Shown here one piece after another: positions 23,801-31,455 of a stretch of DNA of 44,611 nt. The number at the start of each line of letters is the position of its first letter. The stretch's first letter is position 1. The notes under the pieces are model-generated. The model was not told where the DNA came from. It did no database searches and saw nothing but the letters and a program-made list of their open reading frames with translations. Made by a program: the position numbers and the translations under genes. This DNA comes from an uncultured Erysipelotrichaceae bacterium (lineage in GTDB: Bacteria; Bacillota_I; Bacilli_A; RF39; UBA660): assembly GCA_902767365.1 (NCBI GenBank), contig CACXGX010000032.1:1-44611 (forward strand), read 5' to 3'.

Positions 23801-24328
23801 ACAATAAATGTAACTGATACTTTTGGAGTAGTTCCTTCTGTAAGTGGAACTCTTACATGGAGTTCTGAAAACACTTCTATAGTAACAATTGCTAAAAATC
23901 AACAGCATACTAATAATTCAATTCAAGAAAATGGACAATTTGTATTAAACGTTAAAGGGAAAGGACAAGGAAATTCAGCTGTAAATGTTACCCTTAAACC
24001 ATCAGATACAACAAACTATAATAACGCTTCAGTTAGAGTTACTATCTCTTCATGTATTTCATGGGCGGCTGGAAAATGTTGGAAAGATGCAAATGGATGG
24101 ACACCTGGGGCACATCCAAGTCAAGGTTGGGATTGTTTTAGCAGTCAAGAATTATATACTGGACACTGTAAAGCATATTCTAAATACACTGACTCTACAG
24201 CTCCAACAGATCATAATGGTGAACCATATTTCCCAGATGTCATGGCAGGAAAGGGTGAATGCATAGATAAATGTGATCAGCCAAGTGTGACAGTGTGGGC
24301 TTGTCCATGTTATAAGCTCGAAGGATAA
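20858..24328 (+). CDS. Giant prepilin-leader surface protein with InlB-type repeats
   Basis: The start at 20858 is behind TAGGAGAGTGTCTT. Residues 1-29 are a type IV prepilin leader, MNKKG/FTLIEILTVVIILG, with the cleavage Gly, Phe+1 and Glu+5 all present, followed by the usual pilin helix to about residue 55. Instead of ending at 150-200 residues the protein continues to 1156. It contains Ig-like beta units (VGVTLNSSDNLSGIYQYGIN), several Listeria-Bacteroides/InlB B-type repeats (RKGYDFVGWYIGTTKI, then ETLTANWKA; KAGYKFDGYY, then GTLYAKWTA), and a Cys- and Trp-rich end (AAGKCWKDANGW ... CIDKCDQPSV ... ACPCYKLEG). It is probably assembled or anchored by pilus machinery and exposed as an adhesin. 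No pilus assembly gene lies in the window. Confidence 0.88.
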   Translation: MNKKGFTLIEILTVVIILGIIMIIAIPSVSKYILDSRDSAYVTSIEKYIEAARNEITDFEYIVNKTNTTYYIPTRCLKVENGEESPYGRMEESYVVVNYDEQGFHDYYYIGRDDTNHGMTLTESSNIDTNHLRNDVETIQTEAVNGRARVVVYKDDCSRETESTNDPSLATCGEVIGESTEWTGENRTITVKCLGNCKQPEYTETFKVTKKVGVIQIADRNNKRQNCRVNVYVDKTKPEAVIRATKKDSGFQVASKQWSNEGLNFLFVNKKIAPSGTTIYYCQDTTNTCEPNIQVRPTDTITTYNNIEGIYYIRYKAESNTGLTSGIESYEARVDWTEPTCTFDLTGIKRTDETTTYVSNVGVTLNSSDNLSGIYQYGINDDMNLHNLTHTEDGNSITYNGRVKDNAGNEKTCNITFKKNSNIILTLNVNDGNAWTNETCTGTNTSLLLSTCKITVRYNETFGTIPTPTRKGYDFVGWYIGTTKILDNATVTLTKNETLTANWKAQKYIVTLDNNGATTQGSTTTYVTFDTKNFEPITLPRKTYTIKFDLNGSGATASSTNDIVFNYTIGGWYVKDSTSNGDQIADNNSTPQLIQGVDGYTDVEGKWKKDSGEALIASWESTDISLPTITKTEYNCGWYDARSDGNKIAGSGGEYTPKNNITLYAQCKNNCSEFEAGPCGSVCSEDRTGTRVTRKFYNDLYTGDLKKGECFIDGTNCYKLSGDHEYKCNNGAWPLGYGNEHYGDYNEHYYFKNNSPDIYTRYSGSNTYCYYAAYTNYGNKPAKACTVFDVTLNKQGGTGGTSTIYEKYNEGWYSNSAGTTAISKVTLPSKAGYKFDGYYTQTGTQIISNTGTINGNTNKTFLSSGTLYAKWTAVNLNFSGKTITKIYSTTQQTESFTAASNGTGSYTYSEKSETNSAGVATNFITVSGTTITIAAGTTAGTYTYVVTAKDNNTLATKDATFTITIGKATPTLLATEYSKNLTINVTDTFGVVPSVSGTLTWSSENTSIVTIAKNQQHTNNSIQENGQFVLNVKGKGQGNSAVNVTLKPSDTTNYNNASVRVTISSCISWAAGKCWKDANGWTPGAHPSQGWDCFSSQELYTGHCKAYSKYTDSTAPTDHNGEPYFPDVMAGKGECIDKCDQPSVTVWACPCYKLEG

Positions 24329-24444
24329 AAAAATTATAAGAAGTAGTTCTAATTGATGTGAATTTCAATCGTTATACATCAGTAAAAAAGTACTTAATTA
24401 AAGTAATAATTCACAAAGTGATCTTTAGTTGGAAGTAAAAATAT

Positions 24445-24479
24445 AAACTTAGTATTTCAAAATAATACTAAGTTTTTTT
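24445..24479 (+). terminator. Terminator after the giant surface protein
   Basis: AAACTTAGTATT (24445-24456) pairs with AATACTAAGTTT (24463-24474) and seven T residues follow. The 115 bp before it are non-coding with no other signal. Confidence 0.85.
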
Positions 24480-24498
24480 AGCTTTTTAAAACAATATA

Positions 24499-24527
24499 TT
24501 TACCTTTTTCTTTTATTTATGTATAAT
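24499..24527 (+). promoter_or_regulatory. Promoter of the Cys-repeat surface protein
   Basis: TTTACC (24499-24504), a 17-nt spacer and TATAAT (24522-24527). Its position rules out the ATG at 24519 as a start and supports ATG 24552. Confidence 0.65.
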
Positions 24528-24551
24528 TATTATGTTAGAAAGAGTGGTTTT

Positions 24552-26738
24552 ATGAAAATATTTAAATCTATTTGGTTTTACATTACATTATCAATAATTA
24601 TAGTAATTTGTGCTATAGGAATAGGTATTTCATATAATTCAAATAATACTATAAAAGTTAATATTAATAGTGACAGCAACTCACTTGGTTGCTTAAGTGT
24701 AAATATTACGCCTGTAGAAGGAGCAAGTGAATATTCATTTAATGGTGGAAAAACTTGGCAAAAAAGTAATTATGGAGTTTTTTATACTAATGGAAAACAC
24801 GAAATATTAGCAAGAGATAGTTATGGAAAAACAATTGCATCTAAAATGTATAATGTTAATACCATTGAAAGTGGATATCCAACTATAAAATTAGATTTTG
24901 ATAAAAAAATAAGTAATACAGACAAAGAATCATTATTAGAAGATGTCCATGCAAGTAATGGAGTATTTGATATATCTAAGAAATTAAGAGCAAATGTTAT
25001 AAGCGAAACAGATGAATATGCTATTGTTAAATATTCTGTAACTAGTGACAATAGAGCAGAAACATCTTTAATAGCAAAATTAGAAAAAAATAAAAAAGAT
25101 AAAACAATAAATGATGATATATCTTTTCAAATGAATAATTACTCATGTACAGAAGGAAAAAATATTAAAACAAATATTAAGTATGAGGACGTGAAAATAA
25201 AATCATATTATACTACAGATAACAAAATAGCTACAGTAGAACAAATAAATGAAACATGTGAAAAATGTATTGCAATTAATATAAAATGTTTAAAGACTGG
25301 AACTACATCTTTAATAGCAATTAATGAAAATAACAAAAAAGTTGAATCAAACATAAAAGTTGAATCAAATGTTGGTGCAATATCATTTAATAAAAGTGAA
25401 TATACATGTACTGAAGGAGATAAATTATATGCTACTATTACAGCAACAAATCCTGTTAATACAATAGTTAAAGCATATTCTAGTAGTAATACATCTATCG
25501 CATCTATAGAGAAAAATCCAAATGTTGCAAAATGTCCTAACTGTTTGGCAATTATCATTAATTGTAATAAAGTTGGAACTACAACTTTAAAGACTACTTC
25601 CTCAACTGGAGCAGTAGGAACAGCAATTGTAAAAGTAAATAGCAAAAAAATTGGAACTATAAATTATACTCAAAGCACGTATAAATGTACTGAAGGTGAA
25701 ACAATTGATGCAACAATTAAAACAGATAATGAAAATACAAGAGTTGTATCATATTCAAGCAATAATACTTCTATTGCAACAATTGCAAAACATCCAACAT
25801 TAACAGCAAAATGTCCAAACTGTGTTATTACTCAAATAAAATGTTTAAAGAGTGGAACTGCAATGTTATCAGCAAGTTCATCAACTGGAGCAAAAACAAC
25901 TTCAACATTAAATGTCGTTAAAAAAGAAACTCCAAGTGTAGGAACAATATCATTTGACAGTTCAAGTTACACATGTACTGAAGGAGAATCAAAAAGAGTT
26001 GTAATAACTTCAACTTCAGAAATTGTTAGTTACCAAAGTAGTAATGGAAATGTAGCAATAATAGCAAAAGATGCAAATGTTACTCCAAAATGTCCAAATT
26101 GTTATGCAGCACTTATTACTTGTAAAAAGAAAGGTACAGCAACTCTAACTGTTCAATCAAAAACAGGAGCTAAAAAAACAACAAATGTAACTGTTAAAGA
26201 AGTACCAGAAACATTATACTTTGACCATACAACATACACATGTACAGAAGGAACAACAATTGGAGCAACAATAACAAGTAGTGCAGGAATAAAAAGTTAT
26301 ACAACAAGTAATTCAGCTATTGCAACAATAGCAAAAGATCCAAATTTACAACCAAGATGCATTAACTGCACTGCAGCTATAATCACATGTAAAAATAAGG
26401 GTACTGTTTCAGTAGGTGTTGTATCAAATAAAGGAACAACAAAAACAGCAAGCGTAACTGTTAACGAATCTAATGAGGTTTTACGTTTTGACAATACAAG
26501 TTACACATGTACAGAAGGAAAAAGCCTTGTAGTAACCATAACAAGTACTAAAGGAGTAGCAAGTTACACAACAAGTAACTCAGCAATTGCTACAATAGAA
26601 AAACACCCAAATTTACAACCAAGATGTCTAAATTGTATAGCAGGACTTATTACTTGTAAAAAACAAGGTAGTGTAACAGTAGGTATTGTATCTAATACAG
26701 GAAAAATGTCTTCTGTTCCAGTTACAGTAACAAAGTAA
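24552..26738 (+). CDS. Membrane-anchored protein with six Cys4 Ig-like (Big_2-type) repeats
   Basis: ATG 24552 follows AGAAAGAGTGG; the upstream in-frame ATG lies in the promoter. The 728-residue protein has one N-terminal membrane helix (about 2-27), a ~160-residue beta domain with SFNGGKTWQKS, then six repeats of 87-96 residues. Each repeat reads Phe-x(5-6)-Tyr-x-Cys-Thr-Glu-Gly, then SxNxxIATI, then Cys-x-x-Cys, then Ile-x-Cys about eight residues on, ending in a hydrophobic strand. The spacing of S/T and V strands resembles bacterial Big_2 Ig-like domains. Four invariant cysteines per domain (24 in all) suggest two disulfides each, or metal sites at the CPNC/CINC pairs. It probably stands on the cell surface next to the pilin-like protein. 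Confidence 0.8.
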   Translation: MKIFKSIWFYITLSIIIVICAIGIGISYNSNNTIKVNINSDSNSLGCLSVNITPVEGASEYSFNGGKTWQKSNYGVFYTNGKHEILARDSYGKTIASKMYNVNTIESGYPTIKLDFDKKISNTDKESLLEDVHASNGVFDISKKLRANVISETDEYAIVKYSVTSDNRAETSLIAKLEKNKKDKTINDDISFQMNNYSCTEGKNIKTNIKYEDVKIKSYYTTDNKIATVEQINETCEKCIAINIKCLKTGTTSLIAINENNKKVESNIKVESNVGAISFNKSEYTCTEGDKLYATITATNPVNTIVKAYSSSNTSIASIEKNPNVAKCPNCLAIIINCNKVGTTTLKTTSSTGAVGTAIVKVNSKKIGTINYTQSTYKCTEGETIDATIKTDNENTRVVSYSSNNTSIATIAKHPTLTAKCPNCVITQIKCLKSGTAMLSASSSTGAKTTSTLNVVKKETPSVGTISFDSSSYTCTEGESKRVVITSTSEIVSYQSSNGNVAIIAKDANVTPKCPNCYAALITCKKKGTATLTVQSKTGAKKTTNVTVKEVPETLYFDHTTYTCTEGTTIGATITSSAGIKSYTTSNSAIATIAKDPNLQPRCINCTAAIITCKNKGTVSVGVVSNKGTTKTASVTVNESNEVLRFDNTSYTCTEGKSLVVTITSTKGVASYTTSNSAIATIEKHPNLQPRCLNCIAGLITCKKQGSVTVGIVSNTGKMSSVPVTVTK
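25110..26735 (+). repeat. Six tandem protein-coding repeats, 261-288 bp each
   Basis: The marker TGTACxGAAGG (Cys-Thr-Glu-Gly) recurs near 25145, 25407, 25686, 25974, 26240 and 26507. The last two units are the most alike in DNA (shared strings such as ACAACAAGTAA and TTACAACCAAGATG), which suggests recent duplication. Confidence 0.85.
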
Positions 26739-26769
26739 ATAATTAAAACTGTAAAAAATAATGTATAAT

Positions 26770-26792
26770 AGAGAGAGAAATCTCTCTTTTTC
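26770..26792 (+). terminator. Terminator after the Cys-repeat protein
   Basis: AGAGAGA (26772-26778) pairs with TCTCTCT (26781-26787), followed by TTTTCT. Confidence 0.7.
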
Positions 26793-26875
26793 TGTTCATA
26801 ATACTTTTTATGACCAAAGACGTTGTTACCCATAATTAAATAAGTATAATGATTATTATATTTGGAGGTAATAGA

Positions 26876-27055
26876 ATGTTAGAATTAAAAAGTTTTGATG
26901 ATGTTGTTATGATTATTAAGAATAAGGAGAATGTATTTATTGATTTAAATAAGTTAAATTATTATGATTATTTAAAAGCAATTGATTTTATTTCTAGATT
27001 TAAAGGCTTTTTTAAAAGAGTTACTAGATTTAGATTTGTTTTTAAATATAATTAG
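26876..27055 (+). CDS. SepF-like mini-protein, 59 residues
   Basis: ATG 26876 follows TGGAGGTAATAGA; the GTG/ATT-type codons upstream lack a ribosome binding site. The sequence SFDDVVMIIKNKENVFIDLN, then KLNYYDYLKAIDFISRF, has the strand-helix pattern of the SepF core (segment for FtsZ binding: Val-Val-hydrophobic-Asn/Asp-Leu, then helix with Ile-Asp-Phe-hydrophobic). The glycine that follows in SepF and the last strand are poorly conserved, and the N-terminal membrane-binding helix is absent. It sits 8 bp before the WYL regulator and is co-transcribed with it. It could be a reduced SepF paralogue or an unrelated small protein. Confidence 0.45.
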   Translation: MLELKSFDDVVMIIKNKENVFIDLNKLNYYDYLKAIDFISRFKGFFKRVTRFRFVFKYN

Positions 27056-27063
27056 GAGTATTT

Positions 27064-28047
27064 ATGGAATTATATGAGCAAAATGGTAATATTTTATATA
27101 TTTTAAATGTTTTAAAAAAGTATTCAAGTGAAGAACATATGCTTCAAATTGATGATATTAAAAATTATATTAAAGATTTATATGATGTTGATATTGATCC
27201 TCGAACTATTAGAAGAAATATTAATCTTTTAAAAGAAAAATTTGAATATGATATAGTTACATGGAATGAAAATAGAATGGGATATTATTTAATAAAAAAT
27301 CCTGATATAGATTTTGAACCAGGAGAAGTTAGAGCCATAATTGATACTTTTTCTTATTCTACTTTTATACCTAAATCTATTTCAAATGAAATAATTAATA
27401 AATGTAAAAATATGCAAAACATATATGAAAATGAAAAATTAAAAGATTATAAAGTTTTTTCTTTAGGTAATAAATCAAAAAATATTGAAATAGTTAAAAA
27501 TATAGAAGATATTACCGAAGCTATATATAATAATAAAAAAATTAAATTTGATTATTATAAATATGAATTAAACCCAGTTTTAAAAAACGCAAACACTGGA
27601 GAAAGAAAAATATCTCCTTATGCAATTGTCTATCAATTACAAGAAATGTATGTTGTAGGACTTAAAGAAGGACAAAGTAAGTTATATACATATAGAATAG
27701 ATAGAATGAAAAATATTAGTATTACTAATGAAAAAAGTGATAAAAGATTTTCTCAAAAAGAGATAGATGATTTTGTAGAGTCAACAGTATCAATGTTTGG
27801 TTCATCTAAAGAAGAAATAGAAGTAATATGTGATTTTACTCTCCTTGATGATGTTATTGATACTTTTGGTGAAAATTCAATTATTAAAAAAGTTGATAAC
27901 AATCATTTTAGATTAATTGTTAATAAAGATATAGAAGGATTTAAAAGATATATATTAAAAAATCTTGATATGATTAAAGTAGTTAAACCAATGAAATTAA
28001 AAGATGAAATAGAAAGAATAGTAAAATATTATTTAAGAAATCAATAG
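27064..28047 (+). CDS. WYL-domain transcriptional regulator
   Basis: ATG 27064 follows TAGGAGTATTT. The 327-residue protein has an N-terminal HTH of the HTH_11/DeoR type (DVDIDPRTIRRNINLLKEKF). A WYL domain follows at about 145-225 (ISPYAIVYQLQEMYVVGLKE, then KLYTYRIDRMKNISI), where the usual WYL trio reads MYV. A C-terminal WCX-like region follows. WYL regulators sense nucleic acids or other ligands and control defence, repair or metabolism. The cognate operator is not evident. Confidence 0.87.
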   Translation: MELYEQNGNILYILNVLKKYSSEEHMLQIDDIKNYIKDLYDVDIDPRTIRRNINLLKEKFEYDIVTWNENRMGYYLIKNPDIDFEPGEVRAIIDTFSYSTFIPKSISNEIINKCKNMQNIYENEKLKDYKVFSLGNKSKNIEIVKNIEDITEAIYNNKKIKFDYYKYELNPVLKNANTGERKISPYAIVYQLQEMYVVGLKEGQSKLYTYRIDRMKNISITNEKSDKRFSQKEIDDFVESTVSMFGSSKEEIEVICDFTLLDDVIDTFGENSIIKKVDNNHFRLIVNKDIEGFKRYILKNLDMIKVVKPMKLKDEIERIVKYYLRNQ

Positions 28048-28069
28048 AACCCATAAGTGTTCTTTTTTT
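28046..28069 (+). terminator. Terminator after the WYL regulator
   Basis: AGAAC (28046-28050) pairs with GTTCT (28059-28063), extended by C-G, and a seven-T run follows. Confidence 0.7.
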
Positions 28070-28110
28070 ACGTCAAATAGAAAGTGATATACAATACGTG
28101 ACCAACCTAA

Positions 28111-28138
28111 TTGTTTAAAAAAATAATCCAAGTATAAT
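28111..28138 (+). promoter_or_regulatory. Promoter of the 28.2-29.1 kb gene pair
   Basis: TTGTTT (28111-28116), a 16-nt spacer and TATAAT (28133-28138), upstream of AAAGGAGAAATTTT. Confidence 0.65.
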
Positions 28139-28166
28139 TGTTTTCATAATAGAAAGGAGAAATTTT

Positions 28167-28721
28167 ATGAAACATTTAGATTATTACATGGAAGCAAAAA
28201 ACACTTACAAATTAAATAATTATTTTGGAGGTCATTTTTACACAGATGAAAGATTATTAGAAGTAACTGATGGAGAGGTAGTTACAAATAATTCTACAGT
28301 AAAAAAATTTTTTCAATATTATAAAGATAAACTTCTTTCTTATAATATTGAAGACTTAAAAACAATTTTTAAAGATTGTAATTTTAGAATTTCACACTTA
28401 ATTATTACAAAAAAAAGAAGTTTATCTATAAGTAGAAACCATATTGAATTTTATGACTATGAAAATAGTGATAATTCTTATTATGATATGGATAGTATTT
28501 ATGAAGAAGCACTTGTTGATTTAAATCGGTATATGGAAGACGTGGATAAAGGAATAAGTAATATTAAAAAAATAAGTGATAATACTTTTAAAGTAATTGA
28601 TAATGATATTATTTTTCACACAATAGTAGATGATCTTAATAAAGATTTACTTGGTATATATATAATTAATAATGGAAATAAAAAATATATTTATGATTTT
28701 GAAAGGGTAGTATATGAATAA
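28167..28721 (+). CDS. Unknown protein, 184 residues
   Basis: ATG 28167 follows AAAGGAGAAATTTT. The protein is soluble, acidic and Tyr/Asn-rich (NSDNSYYDMDSIYEEALVDL), without a signal peptide or membrane segment. It overlaps the next gene by 8 bp, so the two products are translationally coupled and may act together. No family is recognised. Confidence 0.7.
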   Translation: MKHLDYYMEAKNTYKLNNYFGGHFYTDERLLEVTDGEVVTNNSTVKKFFQYYKDKLLSYNIEDLKTIFKDCNFRISHLIITKKRSLSISRNHIEFYDYENSDNSYYDMDSIYEEALVDLNRYMEDVDKGISNIKKISDNTFKVIDNDIIFHTIVDDLNKDLLGIYIINNGNKKYIYDFERVVYE

Positions 28722-29109
28722 TTTAGATAAAGTTTTAAAAGGAATAAATTTATATCCAGTAGTTGGAGATAAATATGTAAATATTGTATTAAAAATAAAT
28801 ATGAAAGAAGAATATAAAGAAATATTTGGACTTGATATTTCTTTTGACGAATTTATTAAAGATTTAAAAGAAGATGAATTTACACGTTTTATAGTATTAC
28901 AAGTTTTATATGATTATTATGGTTGCAAAAGAATACCAGTTATAACAGATTCATCGTATGAAAATTGGTATTTTGTTAACTATTTAGATAAAGTTAGTAA
29001 TCCATATACATTAAGTTTTGTTGACAAAATAGGAAGTATGAATACATATTCTATGATGGATGATTATACTGATTTATTTAATAATAAAATAGAATATAAA
29101 ATAGCATGA
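28714..29109 (+). CDS. Unknown protein, 131 residues
   Basis: ATG 28714 lies inside the end of the preceding gene, behind GAAAGGGTAGT. The product is a small acidic soluble protein (KEIFGLDISFDEFIKDLKED) with a mixed alpha/beta pattern. No motif is recognised. The operon ends in a hairpin that includes its stop codon. Confidence 0.7.
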   Translation: MNNLDKVLKGINLYPVVGDKYVNIVLKINMKEEYKEIFGLDISFDEFIKDLKEDEFTRFIVLQVLYDYYGCKRIPVITDSSYENWYFVNYLDKVSNPYTLSFVDKIGSMNTYSMMDDYTDLFNNKIEYKIA

Positions 29110-29134
29110 GTAGATAAGTTATCTACTCATTTTG
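29106..29134 (+). terminator. Terminator overlapping the stop codon
   Basis: ATGAGTAGATAA (29106-29117) and TTATCTACTCAT (29119-29130) form a near-continuous palindrome, followed by TTTTG. Confidence 0.7.
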
Positions 29135-29176
29135 TTAATAATATTATATTATATTTATAGTAGAAGGAGTGAGGAA

Positions 29177-29959
29177 ATGAAAAAAGTAAAATCTTTAGTA
29201 TACATTCTACTAACTCTTTGTTTGTTTTATGTTAGTGATGTATATGCAGAAACTGGAGAATGTGAATCTTTTAAAAATAAAGATGGTTTATTAACAAAAG
29301 TTGAATTACATAATAAAGAAAAAACAGAATATGCTCCTGGAGATAAAGTTTATGTAGATATTAAAGGAAAAGAAAGAGATAGTAGCATAACACTTTCAGT
29401 ATCTTTAAAACAAATTAATAAAGATCATGCAAATTCTACAACTTTAATAGCTATTAATGATGTTGAAGGAAATGATAATGATACTGGTAAAGCATATTTT
29501 ATTATTCCAGAAAATGCTATGATTGGTGACGAATTTGAAATTGATCATTATACCTACTATAAAACAGATGTTGTTGATGACGTTCAAGTAAGATATTGTG
29601 CTTTTTATGTAGTAGATAGTTCAATTAAATTAGGAAAAGATGATGAATATATTAAAGATTCTAACTTTAAATTGAAGGTTGTTGAAAAAAGCACAGAAAG
29701 TGATAATAACAATGGTGAAGTTGTAGTAGATAATAAGGAAGAAAACAATCAAGAAAACAATAATAATGATAAGACAGATGAAAATGATAATAAAGAAGAA
29801 ATAAATAATGAAGAAACAAACGAAAAAAAGAATGATACAAAAAGTTATGTATTTTATGTTGTATGTGGTGCCTTATTATTTATATTAGTAATTGCATTAT
29901 TAATATTTAGAAGAAAAATGAAAAATAAATATGATTATGTATCAGATTATAAAGAATAA
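29177..29959 (+). CDS. Secreted, C-terminally anchored surface protein
   Basis: ATG 29177 follows GAAGGAGTGAGG; the ATG at 29132 has no ribosome binding site. Residues 1-24 are a signal peptide (KSLVYILLTLCLFYVSDVYA, with cleavage after the Ala). A beta domain of about 150 residues follows (LHNKEKTEYAPGDKVYVDIK), with two Cys likely to form a disulfide. A low-complexity Asn/Glu/Asp linker spans about 175-220. A membrane helix (YVFYVVCGALLFILVIALLI) then precedes a basic RRKMKNK stop-transfer. No LPxTG motif is present, so it is a simple type I membrane anchor. The gene ends in its own terminator. Confidence 0.78.
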   Translation: MKKVKSLVYILLTLCLFYVSDVYAETGECESFKNKDGLLTKVELHNKEKTEYAPGDKVYVDIKGKERDSSITLSVSLKQINKDHANSTTLIAINDVEGNDNDTGKAYFIIPENAMIGDEFEIDHYTYYKTDVVDDVQVRYCAFYVVDSSIKLGKDDEYIKDSNFKLKVVEKSTESDNNNGEVVVDNKEENNQENNNNDKTDENDNKEEINNEETNEKKNDTKSYVFYVVCGALLFILVIALLIFRRKMKNKYDYVSDYKE

Positions 29960-29963
29960 ATAT

Positions 29964-29988
29964 AACTCTTCAATTGAAGAGTTTTTTA
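29964..29988 (+). terminator. Intrinsic terminator
   Basis: AACTCTTC (29964-29971) pairs with GAAGAGTT (29976-29983), with T to 29987. Confidence 0.85.
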
Positions 29989-30022
29989 TTTAATATGATA
30001 TAATTATTAAGAGGTGTATATT

Positions 30023-30778
30023 ATGAAAAAAATACTATTAAGTTTATTATTTATTATGCTATTAACAGGATGTGGATCTAGTAATAAGTTATTAGGAAAA
30101 TGGTATGGAATAGATGAAGATGGTACAGTTATACTTACATTTAATAAAGATAAAACATGTATAATAGAGCAATTTAATCAAGAAGAAAACTGTAAATATG
30201 AGTATGATGATAAAAATATAACTATTGAAAGTAATAATAACAAAATAGAGAGTAATTATTATTTTAAAGATAATTATTTAAATATTAAAGGATATAATTT
30301 TTATAAAGATTTAAAAACTGCTGAAGAAAATCCTAATAAAGATTTAGAAGAAGAAAGATTTGAATCTAATCTTGTTACTATACCAGATGTTACAGGAATG
30401 AATCTTGAAGAAGCAAAAAAAATATTGGAAAAAGAAGGATTCAAAATACAAGAAGTAATATATGAAGAAAATAATAATTTTGAAAATGGAATGGTAACTA
30501 AGACAATTCCACAAGCAGGTAGAAAAAGATCAATTAATACAAATGTAACAATATATGTTGCAAATGATAAAAAAGAAATAATAGTAGAAGAATATATTGG
30601 TAAAAATTATCTTGAAATAAAAACAAAATTAGAATCATATGGAATTAATGTTGAAATAGAATTAACAGATAGTTATGAAAGTAGTTTCCCTGAAGAAATA
30701 GTAAGTCAAAGTGTTAAGCCAGGTACTGTTTTATCAGATGGAGATTATATAAAATTATATATATCTAGTAGAAAATAA
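30023..30778 (+). CDS. Lipoprotein with two PASTA domains
   Basis: ATG 30023 follows GAGGTG (30011-30016). The signal peptide ends in a lipobox LLTGC (Cys18), so the mature protein is lipid-anchored. Residues about 22-95 form a small beta domain beginning LLGKWYGIDEDGTVILTF. Two PASTA units follow: VTIPDVTGMNLEEAKKILEK up to VTIYVAN, and IIVEEYIGKNYLEIKTKLES up to VKPGTVLSDGDYIKLYIS. PASTA domains bind muropeptides or lipid II and normally sit on Ser/Thr kinases or PBPs. Here they occur on a lipoprotein without kinase or transpeptidase, suggesting an envelope sensor or scaffold. Confidence 0.87.
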   Translation: MKKILLSLLFIMLLTGCGSSNKLLGKWYGIDEDGTVILTFNKDKTCIIEQFNQEENCKYEYDDKNITIESNNNKIESNYYFKDNYLNIKGYNFYKDLKTAEENPNKDLEEERFESNLVTIPDVTGMNLEEAKKILEKEGFKIQEVIYEENNNFENGMVTKTIPQAGRKRSINTNVTIYVANDKKEIIVEEYIGKNYLEIKTKLESYGINVEIELTDSYESSFPEEIVSQSVKPGTVLSDGDYIKLYISSRK

Positions 30779-30782
30779 TTAT

Positions 30783-31445
30783 ATGAAAAAAATAGATTTA
30801 AAAAGAAGAAAAATAAAATATGATTCTTTAAAAGATTTTGGTTTTATAAAAGTAAAAGATAATTTAGAATTTCATAAATCTATTCTTAATAATGACTTTG
30901 ATATAGTAATTGTTATAAAAGAAAATGAAGTTTTTTCCTATGTCTACGATAATAATTTTAATGAAGAATATTTTAATATTGATATAAATACTAGTGGAGA
31001 GTTTTTAGGTACTCTTAAAGATAATTATGAAGAAGTAATAAATAAATTCTTAAAGGAATGTACATCTATTGATAATGGTTATGAAAATCAAGTTAAAACA
31101 GTAATCAAATATATTAATGATAAGTATCATGATGATATAGAATACTTGTGGGAATCTTCTCCTAAAAGTGGAATTTTTAGAAATAAAAAGAATAACAAAT
31201 GGTATGCAGTTATTATGTCTGTAAAAGAAAATAGAGTAGGTGGAGAAACTGAAAAAGAAATAATGGTAATTGATCTAAGTTACTATAAAGGAGAAACAGA
31301 CAATATTATTGACAATAAAAATATATGGAAAGGATACCATATGAATAAAAAAAGTTGGATTACTATTAAACTAGATGGATCTGTTGATAACGAATTGATA
31401 TTTAAACATATTGATATAAGTTATGAAATATCTATAAACAAATAA
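30783..31445 (+). CDS. MmcQ/YjbR-like protein (DUF419) with extra N-terminal region
   Basis: ATG 30783 lies 4 bp after the lipoprotein stop and has little ribosome binding site, so it is probably translated by coupling. The C-terminal ~120 residues fit the MmcQ/YjbR fold: FRNKKNNKWYAVIMSVKENR, then KGYHMNKKSWITIKLDG with the conserved HMNK-Trp motif, and a final helix before SYEIS. The N-terminal ~95 residues (KKIDLKRRKIKYDSLKDFGF) are not part of the usual 115-residue protein. YjbR proteins are called DNA-binding-like on structural grounds only; their role is unknown. Confidence 0.75.
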   Translation: MKKIDLKRRKIKYDSLKDFGFIKVKDNLEFHKSILNNDFDIVIVIKENEVFSYVYDNNFNEEYFNIDINTSGEFLGTLKDNYEEVINKFLKECTSIDNGYENQVKTVIKYINDKYHDDIEYLWESSPKSGIFRNKKNNKWYAVIMSVKENRVGGETEKEIMVIDLSYYKGETDNIIDNKNIWKGYHMNKKSWITIKLDGSVDNELIFKHIDISYEISINK

Positions 31446-31455
31446 AGGAGATAAT

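Noticed and set aside
21392-26833. Long minus-strand ORFs opposite the surface-protein genes
   Set aside because: They are shadow frames caused by biased codon use in repetitive Thr/Ser/Asn-rich genes, and lack ribosome binding sites.
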